Source: Thermosphaera aggregans DSM 11486 | Lineage (GTDB): Archaea; Thermoproteota; Thermoprotei_A; Sulfolobales; Desulfurococcaceae | Assembly: GCF_000092185.1 (NCBI RefSeq) | Contig: NC_014160.1 | Coordinates: 1,178,001 to 1,242,000 of the forward strand | Direction of reading: 5' to 3' | DNA length: 64,000 bases | Part shown: positions 1 through 9,337 of the stretch, piece after piece | How positions within the stretch are numbered: the stretch's first letter is position 1 | Layout: each line of letters starts with the position of its first letter | Program-made: the position numbers and the translations under genes | Notes under the pieces: model-generated | Told to the model about the DNA's origin: nothing | Seen by the model: the letters and a program-made list of their open reading frames with translations, nothing else | Database searches by the model: none

Positions 1-960
1 ATCTCTCGGGTCGCCGACTCTGACCTTAGCCAACTCATTTACCAGTTTCTTGGCGAAGGATTCATAAACCTCGTTTTTAACAAGGATTAGCTTGATAGCA
101 TCACACCTCTGGCCGGAGTAGCTGTAAATACCGGTTGCAACCCGTTCAGCCGAGAAATCGATGTCAGCGTCGCCGAGCACTATTGCTGGGTCTCCTCCTC
201 CCAGCTCCATGACAAGCTGTTTAATCCCTGCTTTCTCAATAACCTTTCTCCCCGTCTCACTACTGCCCGTGAAGCTTATCACTCCAATCCTTTCATCCCC
301 TATGATCCTATCGCTCTCACTACCGGGGACTGTGAGAACGGCTAAAGCATCCCTGGGGAACCCGCTTGCCTCGAGAACCCTTGCGAAGAGGAGTACAGGT
401 AAAGGATCCGCTGACGGCGGCTTGATGGCGACGGCGTTGCCCGCTATGAAGCTGTACGTCACCTTCGACACCGTATCGAACAATGGGTAGTTGAAGGGAA
501 TAACTGCCAAGACTATTCCAACAGGCTCCCTTCTCACAACGGCCTCGGTCTCAATAGTTGATTGATCCCAGTCCCCCGGCATGTATTCGCCGAAAATCTT
601 CCTAGCATCTAGATGGGCGGCTCTCAACCTATCAATGCTCGCCAACACCTCCCCCTGGGCTTGGGCACGGGTTTTACCCGCGTTGATCATTAAGGCTTTT
701 ATGAAGTCTTCCTTGTACTCTTCAAGCGTTTTCGCAGCACTGTTCAAAATCTCCGCTCGCTTCCAGCCAGGCAGATCCCTTGCGCTCCACCTGCCTTTTA
801 AGTGTAGCATTGATAAAGCTTTATCCGCTAATTCCCAGTTTATTCTTGAAACCCTAGCTATCATGGACAAGTCTATTGGGGTTTTAACATCAATGTAGGA
901 GCCGCTGTCAACCCATTCGCCAGCGAGGAACGTTTTAAAGTAGGTGATGCCGTCTCTCAC
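1..960 (-). CDS. gapN: Non-phosphorylating glyceraldehyde-3-phosphate dehydrogenase (GAPN), 3' end beyond window
   Basis: Aldehyde dehydrogenase superfamily enzyme expected to oxidise glyceraldehyde-3-phosphate directly to 3-phosphoglycerate in the archaeal modified glycolysis. Reading the minus strand gives FLAGEWVDSG, VRREPVGIVLAVIPFNYPLF, ISFTGSSETG, VMELGGGDPAI and SGQRCDA; the nucleophile Cys codon is at 103-105 and the general-base Glu is in MELGG. The sequence resembles my memory of Thermoproteus tenax GAPN closely. The carboxy-terminal part lies outside the window. The start is uncertain: GTG at 960 is the first usual start codon, but a 23-codon coding-like stretch lies upstream, bounded by a stop near 1030 and lacking ATG, GTG or TTG. 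A rare start codon or a sequence error is possible. Confidence 0.9.
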   Translation of the reverse strand, partial: MRDGITYFKTFLAGEWVDSGSYIDVKTPIDLSMIARVSRINWELADKALSMLHLKGRWSARDLPGWKRAEILNSAAKTLEEYKEDFIKALMINAGKTRAQAQGEVLASIDRLRAAHLDARKIFGEYMPGDWDQSTIETEAVVRREPVGIVLAVIPFNYPLFDTVSKVTYSFIAGNAVAIKPPSADPLPVLLFARVLEASGFPRDALAVLTVPGSESDRIIGDERIGVISFTGSSETGRKVIEKAGIKQLVMELGGGDPAIVLGDADIDFSAERVATGIYSYSGQRCDAIKLILVKNEVYESFAKKLVNELAKVRVGDPRD

Positions 961-1233
961 AGAATATAATTCTTCGAAGAACTTGGAGGTGAGTGTGAAG
1001 GAGTCCGTTTCAACCGCCTCAGTAAATGCTTATCGTAATATATGATTTTATACTTTAATGTTTGATCGTTTGAACTATTCATTAGATTTTAAAACAGTTT
1101 GCCCGTTTACAAGGTTAAGGGTTAAAATCCTTGTTAAATAATTTAAAACATTAGGTGGGATTATTAAACACGCTTCTCCAATCTCGTGGAGGGTTCACGC
1201 GGCAAGGGTTAGTTCTCGGGAAGGGTGGATTGT

Positions 1234-1536
1234 ATGAGCTGTTTAAGGTGTGTGTACTTCAAACCCAACAGTATACTCCCGTACGTTGGGTATTGCGAGG
1301 TGAAGGGGAGGGTTGAATCAGCCCCTGAACACCTCACACCTTGCGGCGATTTTAAAGAAGCATCTATTGACGAGTTGAAAGCCGTTCTGAGAAAGGATGG
1401 CTGGATATACTGCCTGACGTGCGCGTCAACGATTACTAGTGAAGAGGAGTTGCTGGAGCATTACAGGAAACACGTAGTCGTCCCCGGAGCCCTCGTTGAC
1501 GAATCCGTCGTCGAGGAAGCCCCCGGCGGTGATTGA
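1234..1536 (+). CDS. Small two-zinc-finger protein leading the 2-oxoacid:ferredoxin oxidoreductase operon
   Basis: Unrecognised protein of about 100 residues. The N-terminal half has four to five cysteines (CLRC, YCEV, PCGDF) that could form a zinc or Fe-S site. The C-terminal half holds a textbook C2H2 finger spacing, C-x2-C-x12-H-x3-H, starting at YCLTC and ending at HYRKH, followed by an acidic tail. ATG at 1234 is preferred because GGTGG lies just upstream; GTG at 1225 is an alternative that adds three residues. It ends 18 bp before the oxidoreductase gene on the same strand, so the two are probably co-transcribed. A role in assembly or regulation of that enzyme is inference only. Confidence 0.75.
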   Translation: MSCLRCVYFKPNSILPYVGYCEVKGRVESAPEHLTPCGDFKEASIDELKAVLRKDGWIYCLTCASTITSEEELLEHYRKHVVVPGALVDESVVEEAPGGD

Positions 1537-1554
1537 GCTGGAAAGGGTGGGATC

Positions 1555-4408
<2,854 letters not shown>

Positions 4409-4423
4409 ACGGATGGTGGGGGC

Positions 4424-5062
4424 TTGGACTGCTTAAACGTTTTCAACAGTCTCGAGGGTTTTGAGACAAGAATAGTTGTGAGAAAGGGGAGGTTCCCCGA
4501 GGAGGTAAACTACGAAGTGTATGTTGGGCGTGGCGAAGCGTGGGTTAGACTATTGGCGGTGAAAATGTTCAACGGGAGACCCCCGTTCTACAGGAGGTGG
4601 GTTGAACTATTCCACATCCTCCCCGAGGTATCTTTTAAGGGTTTGAAATACGTCTTCCTCAACTCGCCTCAGGAGAGGGAGCTGGTTAAGTGCTTGTCGA
4701 GCCAGCTGTCCGGGGGCGAGAAAATATTTATCGAGTACATTTATGATGGTGAAACATACAAGGCTCTCGAAGCAGGCATACCCACACCTCTAACCCGCCT
4801 AGGCTACATGCTTCTCGAGAACGGGTTCACATGGTTTAAAAACTGGTACTTCGCTGAAGGCTTCATGGAGGGTAGCCCGAAGATACAGGGGGAGAAGCCC
4901 TTGGACGAGAATCATAGGATGAGGCTACTACAAGAGATATGCGGAGAGGTGGAGGATTTTCTGAAGACAGTGGGGAATTCTGTTCAATCAAAGACTCGAG
5001 ACTATTACACACGAGCGGTTGAGAGAGCGTTGAAGATTAGGAGGGATTGCGCCGGGCAATAG
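4424..5062 (+). CDS. Uncharacterised archaeal protein, possibly DUF1122 family
   Basis: A 212-residue soluble protein starting at TTG 4424, 15 bp after the oxidoreductase beta gene, so probably in the same transcript. The N-terminal two thirds look alpha/beta (RIVVRKGRFPEEVNYEVYVG, FNGRPPFYRRWVELFHILP) and recall DUF1122 proteins, which have a GNAT-like fold; that match is from memory and tentative. The C-terminus (VQSKTRDYYTRAVERALKIR) is a basic amphipathic helix. No catalytic motif is evident and I propose no function. Confidence 0.7.
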   Translation: MDCLNVFNSLEGFETRIVVRKGRFPEEVNYEVYVGRGEAWVRLLAVKMFNGRPPFYRRWVELFHILPEVSFKGLKYVFLNSPQERELVKCLSSQLSGGEKIFIEYIYDGETYKALEAGIPTPLTRLGYMLLENGFTWFKNWYFAEGFMEGSPKIQGEKPLDENHRMRLLQEICGEVEDFLKTVGNSVQSKTRDYYTRAVERALKIRRDCAGQ

Positions 5063-5278
5063 TTTCAGCCACTAACGAGCGCTGTTTCTACCTCAACCCC
5101 TCGCAGCATGGTTTTAATAGTTTTTCACAGGCTGCTTTGAAAAAAGTTTAATCGCGGAATTAGAGGCTGCTTTAGACACCTCATGTTTATCGAGTAGGTG
5201 CAAAGGCTTGTGTAGGTCGCTCAGCCTGCACGGTAATATTCCTGTAAACGCGTGGTTCAACTTCTTCAAGGCAGATAC
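5063..5278. other. Non-coding gap downstream of the oxidoreductase operon
   Basis: No start-to-stop reading frame with recognisable protein character. It may contain decayed 3' sequence of the UbiA relic that follows on the minus strand, but I could not align it to a C-terminal UbiA segment in any frame. Confidence 0.4.
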
Positions 5279-5668
5279 CTAAGGCGAGAAAGAAGGACTT
5301 GTTTGAGGAGGTTGACCTAGTATGATGAATATGGAGCCAAGCTTTGCGGCTGTTTCAGGACCATAGGCTATTGCAACACTTCTAACCCGCCTACTCCTAT
5401 CACCCTCCATATCCTGGATGCCCTGGATTACTCCCCTCCCTAGGTTGATGAAGAAGCTGATCCAAGCTATTTTCAAAACCGTGAGGTTGAACCATCCAGT
5501 AGCTGTAAGTGATCCATATGCGAATGAAGCCGACACGCATAGTGCGACAGTTATATTGCCCAGTAGCCCGGTTCCCTTTAGCCTTAAGCTGTAGAGGATG
5601 GATAATGCATACATTGAGTTGAGAAGCTTTTCGAGACTAGTGAGGAATCTTGTATCATAGTATCCCAT
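5279..5668 (-). pseudogene. Relic of a UbiA-family prenyltransferase
   Basis: A 129-codon open stretch resembles the middle and second half of a UbiA-superfamily membrane prenyltransferase: LYSLRLKGTGLLGN, a hydrophobic segment, then FFINLGRGVIQGIQDMEGDR, the second Asp-rich motif region (usual form near R-E-x-x-K-D-x-E-D-x-E-G-D), and RSVAIAYG. Active enzymes are ~280 residues with a first Asp-rich motif (NDxxD) upstream; here that part is absent, the second motif has Gln replacing acidic residues, and the C-terminus changes abruptly to a hydrophilic tail (QPPQTSPSFSP), suggesting a frameshift. Relatives make archaeal lipids (DGGGP synthase), so an intact copy is presumably elsewhere in the genome. 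Confidence 0.7.
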
Positions 5669-5802
5669 GTGCGATAAGCGATTGAGAAAGCATTAAGGGC
5701 ATGTCTCGCGTTTCACGGTAAACACGTTGGGAAGACACGTAATTCGCCACAGGTCATACATCTAGATTGGAGTAGTCTATTAATCGAACACTACACGCTC
5801 GG

Positions 5803-6252
5803 TTATCCCAGGCATACTTGTTTTAACCCCTCTAATTCCGCGATAGCGCACAGCGTTTTATCACCCGTGTAAAACTCCTCTGCGCTAACTTCTCTCGAAG
5901 AAGCTACCTGTATCGCGTCTGCTTGGTAGACATGGTATTTCTCCACCAGCCTCCACGATTCGACAACTATTGATGGTTTAACAGGCACTATTCTGAGTAT
6001 TCTAAGCTTTAACATTCTCAGTGTTTCCCCTATAAACTCTCCCCGGGCGAGCTTGAAATCTTCCTCGGTTAGCCAGCCCCGCCTGTAGTACCTGTCCAGC
6101 ACGCCCAGGACCTCGCCAATATTCCACAGTGAGAAGGATATTTTGGCTTCACCCCGCCACGCATTCGAGTATGCGGACGCCACGACATCGCTACCTTCTT
6201 CTTGAATATAGCGCTTTACAATTGCACTAGTATCTAGGTATATCGTCTTCAA
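5803..6252 (-). CDS. vapC: VapC-type PIN-domain ribonuclease toxin
   Basis: A 149-residue PIN-domain protein. It begins IYLDTSAIVKRYIQEEGSD with the first catalytic Asp and a supporting Ser, has a central acidic residue (WNIGEVLGVLDR), and a C-terminal acidic cluster (YQADAIQVASS, FYTGDKTL) that completes the Mg2+ site. Such proteins cleave RNA, often tRNA or rRNA, when released from their antitoxin. The start overlaps the stop of the upstream antitoxin gene by 4 bp (ATGA type), the usual vapBC arrangement. All expected acidic residues are present, so it looks functional. Confidence 0.9.
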   Translation of the reverse strand: MKTIYLDTSAIVKRYIQEEGSDVVASAYSNAWRGEAKISFSLWNIGEVLGVLDRYYRRGWLTEEDFKLARGEFIGETLRMLKLRILRIVPVKPSIVVESWRLVEKYHVYQADAIQVASSREVSAEEFYTGDKTLCAIAELEGLKQVCLG

Positions 6253-6512
6253 GCCCTTTCATCCCTCAACTCTCTGACAACATTCTCAGCACGAGTTTCA
6301 ACTAGCGGTTTAACAGGTTTTACCTCTCCGGGTAGTTCACCATTCAACAACCCTCCCAGCGCCTGGGAAACATAGTCTTCGAGCAGCTCCTCCCGGATCA
6401 GTTCTTCAAGAGCGCTACTGACTTCCTCAACGCCCTCCTCGAGCAGTCTCGCCCTGAACCTATACCACAGCTCCCTGTCTATGACGATAGTCGACTTGAT
6501 TTTACCGGGCAC
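6249..6512 (-). CDS. vapB: VapB-type antitoxin
   Basis: An 87-residue protein immediately before and overlapping the PIN toxin gene. The N-terminus (KSTIVIDRELWYRFRARLLE) has the beta strand plus helix pattern of a ribbon-helix-helix DNA-binding domain, and the C-terminal half (VKPVKPLVETRAENVVRELR) is charged and probably the toxin-binding tail. GTG start at 6512 follows a TATA element about 36-44 bp upstream. Expected to neutralise VapC and repress its own promoter; candidate operator repeats are listed separately. Confidence 0.85.
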   Translation of the reverse strand: MPGKIKSTIVIDRELWYRFRARLLEEGVEEVSSALEELIREELLEDYVSQALGGLLNGELPGEVKPVKPLVETRAENVVRELRDERA

Positions 6513-6527
6513 AATGCCACCCTACAT

Positions 6528-6561
6528 AAGTATTTACTTACAGAAGTATATAAACTCATAC
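6528..6561 (-). promoter_or_regulatory. vapBC promoter with repeated AAGTAT half-sites
   Basis: Upstream of the vapB start there is a TATA-like element (minus-strand TTTATATA, about 6548-6556). Two AAGTAT copies start 16 bp apart (6528 and 6544). The first belongs to an inverted repeat AAGTA-TT-TACTT (6528-6539), and an AGTAT/ATACT pair spans about 6544-6561. This layout around a TATA box suits autoregulation by a ribbon-helix-helix antitoxin. Confidence 0.45.
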
Positions 6562-7019
6562 TCCGAGCATGCTTGATTGAAGCCTCCAGCACGTTTGAAA
6601 ACCCGTCTCTAGGGGTTTAAGGTCTTTAATCGAAGTGAAGAGGTAATTGATAAGAAGTCGCTATTAAGCTAGAAGTTACTCGGGGCGGTTTCAACGAATG
6701 ATCTTGAAGGTCGATCGAGAGAAATGACCACGTGGAGAATTAAACGTGTTAAACCGAGTTACAATCTTTATCATAACAGTGTGTATATTGTTCCATCAGA
6801 TAGGATTGTGGGGTTATGGCGACAAGCTTGTAGTAACCTCCTCAATGTAGACACACCACTCTCGTGGCAATGGGCGATCGCGTTAACAGTCGAATTTCTC
6901 CGCGCAATGACCTACCGGCTCGGCGCTCAGCGTTACCGATTCCCATCACGCCTTCTGCAACTGTTTTAAGTTTCATATTGAGTTTGTAAGGGTTTGTATG
7001 AAATTATTAGAGGCTAGAG
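6562..7019. other. Intergenic stretch between vapBC and the IS607 relic
   Basis: Contains an open frame of 81 codons on the plus strand (6724-6969) whose product, rich in Trp, Arg and Tyr with no domain I recognise, does not look like a conserved protein. I see no RNA gene. It may be degraded mobile-element flank. Confidence 0.35.
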
Positions 7020-7433
7020 GTGCTGAGGCTTAAGGAGGTCTGTGAAAGACTCGGGATCAGCTATGCTACTCTGAGGGAGTACGTTAGGAGAGGTTGGATT
7101 AAGCCGGTTGAGAGTGGTAGGTGTAGGTTTAGAGAGGAAGACGTTGAGAGGTTGGCTGGAATAGTCAAGTCGGAGAAGGTGATTCTTTATGCTAGAGTTT
7201 CGTCGAGTACTCAAAGAGACGACCTAGAGAGACAGGTCAAGGCGTTAGAAGAGTGAGCTGGAAGCAGTAACATGGTTTATGTTCTAAGCCAGGAGGGCAA
7301 AGACCCTAGGGAAGAGCTTGTAGGAGATTTAATAAAGATTGTCTCTATCTTCGCTGGGAAACTCTACGGCATGAGAAGCCACAAGTACAAGGAGGTTGTC
7401 GAGGGTGCAAGAAAGCTCGTTGAACACCCTTGA
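7020..7433 (+). pseudogene. IS607-family serine recombinase (TnpA), internally deleted
   Basis: The first part (7020-7256) is an N-terminal MerR-like helix-turn-helix (LRLKEVCERLGISYATLREY) followed by the start of a serine-recombinase catalytic domain, VILYARVSSSTQRDDLERQV, with nucleophile Ser among SSS. A TGA stops it at 7254-7256. After about five junk codons the same frame resumes with the typical C-terminus of IS607 TnpA (DLIKIVSIFAGKLYGMRS, HKYKEVVEGARKLVE), ending at 7433. Around 90-100 central residues are missing, including most of the catalytic core, so the gene is dead. It precedes a TnpB relic in the normal IS607 order. Confidence 0.85.
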
Positions 7434-7797
7434 GCAGGTGCGGATGTACTCTATACCGATAAGCGACTCTAGGGTTAGAGAGTTGATAACGTGGTACCTG
7501 CAAGCACTGCAGAGGGCTGTAGACGTGGTCTGGGAAAACATCGAGTGGAATTATGTATTCTCGAAGATAGAGAAGAAGATTGAATAAAATTAAAGGTCAC
7601 CGTACCGCGCAAAGTTAGAGCCCCAGGGCTACTCAAGAGTAGCTCCTTCAAGAAGAAGCCGAGAGACGTGTTGCTGAGGGATTGCCCGTATGCTAAGTAC
7701 TTGTTGACGGAGCTATCAGGACAGCGTACTCGGTTATGGAGTCGTGGAGGAAGGAGTACATCAAGGGAAGGGCAAGGAAGGTTGAGCCGGGGGTAGG
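7396..7797 (+). pseudogene. TnpB relic of the same IS607-type element
   Basis: Fragments of the N-terminal part of a TnpB protein in at least three frames. The first, ending at a TAA at 7585-7587, has WYLQALQRAVDVVWENIEW. The second continues as KVTVPRKVRAPGLLKSSSF and LLRDCPYAKY. The third, after another shift near 7715, reads AIRTAYSVMESWRKEYIKGR, the region where intact TnpB proteins have a similar xxAYSxxxSWRRxYxKG motif. The RuvC-like nuclease and zinc-finger parts are absent. With the TnpA relic it marks an old IS607 insertion. Confidence 0.75.
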
Positions 7798-7822
7798 TCT
7801 GCCAGGTGCAAGATAATACTAA

Positions 7823-7935
7823 AGAGTAGACTTGCCAGTTCCTAAATTTTTAGTAAGTTTTCTAACACACCCGACCTGCTCGTACAGGGACTGCAGCATC
7901 TCTAAAGCCTCATCTTCTTTCAGCGTGTAAAGGTT
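7823..7935 (-). pseudogene. Possible relic of a helix-turn-helix protein
   Basis: A 37-codon minus-strand stretch between stops reads NLYTLKEDEALEMLQSLYEQ followed by VGCVRKLTKNLGTGKSTL, with the spacing of a helix-turn-helix. No start codon and no continuation are visible. It lies just beyond the 3' side of tRNA-Arg, where integrated elements commonly leave recombinase or regulator fragments. The assignment is weak. Confidence 0.25.
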
Positions 7936-8012
7936 CTAACTCATTTCTATACTCATAATTTGTGGCGGCAACAGGAGGATAAAAACTAACGGAAACAGGT
8001 AAGAGGAGGTAG

Positions 8013-8087
8013 CGGGCCCGCCGGGATTTGAACCCGGGTCCTCCGGCTCCGGAGGCCGGCGCCCTATCCTGGCTAGGCTACGGGCCC
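8013..8087 (-). tRNA. tRNA-Arg(CCG)
   Basis: A complete 75-nt cloverleaf on the minus strand. The acceptor stem is GGGCCCG/CGGGCCC with discriminator G, the anticodon arm is CCGGC-CTCCGGA-GCCGG giving anticodon CCG (codon CGG), and the T arm is CCGGG-TTCAAAT-CCCGG. There is no intron and no encoded CCA. Its 3' side faces the IS607/VapBC accessory patch, consistent with tRNA-linked integration. Confidence 0.95.
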
Positions 8088-8143
8088 CTTTTATTAGTAA
8101 TTGAGTTGTGATGTTTTAATAGTGTGCTCTCTACTGCGGGTGG

Positions 8144-9196
8144 TTAGATCATTTTCAGCCCGGATCCTGTCAGGATTGACGCCACTCTTTTACCCTTCAA
8201 CTTATCTAACAGTTTCAGGAAGGCTGCGTGTACTATTGCAGAGGTTGGTTCAACGGTGAAGCCTCTCTCCCAGAGCTCTGTGTAAGCCTTCTCGATCTCG
8301 CTATTTCCAACGAGCACTACATCCCCCTTGCTCGCCCTTACTGCTGAAACTATTTCCTGGAGCCTGGGAGGGTTGGGCACGGCGACGCCGTCTGCGAGAG
8401 TAGAAGCCTCCCCTTCCTCCTCACATCCTTTGAAAGCCTTGTAAACAGGTTGCACGCTATACCCTTGCACAGCGTAGATGACCGGTGTTTTAGAGATCAG
8501 CCCTAGGCTTGCAAGGTTTTGGAAACCCTTGAAAACACCTAGGAGGAGGGAGCCGGAGCCAACGGGGATTATCAACGCATCCGGGACCCCAGCATCCTCA
8601 TAGATTTCATACGCTATCGTCGTGAAGCCCTCAAGGAATAACGGGCTCTTTGTGTGGGAGACATAGAATGATTCGCCAGCGTGCTCGAGAACCTTCAGCG
8701 ATGCCTCAGCCCTGTCCGCGGTCTCCACCACCACTCCACCAAGCCTTTTCACAAGCTTCTTCTTCCCCTCAGGAGCCGTCCTAGGCATGCAAATAAAAGG
8801 TTTAAGCCCGTAGAGCCTGGAGTAGAGAGATACTGAGACACCCGTGTTGCCGCTGGTATCTTCCACGACGGATTTAAAACCCATCTTGTACGCGTAGTAG
8901 AGCGAGAGAGCTGAACCCCTGTCCTTGAAGCTACCACTAGGGTTCAAGTAATCCAGTTTAAACCATACTTCAACACTGTTTAAAACCTCCCTGACCAGAG
9001 GGGTTCCTCCTTCCCCCCTGCCCCGCTCAGGAGTGAATGGAAGCATGGACGAGTAGCGCGCTAACCCCTTCCCCCTGGGCTCGAACAGCAACGGGTGGGT
9101 AATCTCCAGAGGTGACTTGCACACGGGGCATTCGAAGTAATACCTGCTCCACAATTCTGCTTTAAAACCGCAACGAGGGCAATACCATTCAGCCAA
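8144..9196 (-). CDS. thrC: Threonine synthase (PLP-dependent, fold type II)
   Basis: Converts O-phosphohomoserine to threonine. The protein starts with a four-Cys zinc ribbon (WYCPRCGFKAEL, FECPVCKSPLE), as in many archaeal ThrC proteins. The PLP-lysine motif is NPSGSFKDRGSALS, the substrate loop EDTSGNTGVS, and the phosphate-binding loop IIPVGSGSLLLG. The 350-residue length is normal. It could instead be a related fold-type-II enzyme such as a dehydratase, but the ribbon and SGSFKDRG favour threonine synthase. A short AT-rich gap separates it from tRNA-Arg. Confidence 0.88.
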   Translation of the reverse strand: MAEWYCPRCGFKAELWSRYYFECPVCKSPLEITHPLLFEPRGKGLARYSSMLPFTPERGRGEGGTPLVREVLNSVEVWFKLDYLNPSGSFKDRGSALSLYYAYKMGFKSVVEDTSGNTGVSVSLYSRLYGLKPFICMPRTAPEGKKKLVKRLGGVVVETADRAEASLKVLEHAGESFYVSHTKSPLFLEGFTTIAYEIYEDAGVPDALIIPVGSGSLLLGVFKGFQNLASLGLISKTPVIYAVQGYSVQPVYKAFKGCEEEGEASTLADGVAVPNPPRLQEIVSAVRASKGDVVLVGNSEIEKAYTELWERGFTVEPTSAIVHAAFLKLLDKLKGKRVASILTGSGLKMI

Positions 9197-9287
9197 TCCT
9201 TAACACCTTTACATACTATTACGTCTCATAGATATTTGAGAGCTTCTTCACGGTTTAAAGAGATCTTTCGGTTAGGATTAGCAATAA

Positions 9288-9296
9288 GTTTATAAC
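9288..9296 (+). promoter_or_regulatory. TATA box of the S-layer-like gene
   Basis: GTTTATAAC about 42-50 bp before the TTG start of the large surface-protein gene, with a Shine-Dalgarno-like AAGGTGAG at about 9325-9332. A second AT-rich element (TATATAT, about 9309-9316) is closer to the start, but the clear ribosome-binding site implies a leader, favouring the upstream element. Confidence 0.5.
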
Positions 9297-9337
9297 TTTT
9301 TGGTGATAGTATATATTGTGGATCAAGGTGAGGCTAA

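Noticed and set aside
6724-6969. An 81-codon ORF between vapBC and the IS607 relic
   Set aside because: It lacks a convincing ribosome-binding site and any recognisable family, and its composition is unlike neighbouring genes; kept only as part of the intergenic description.
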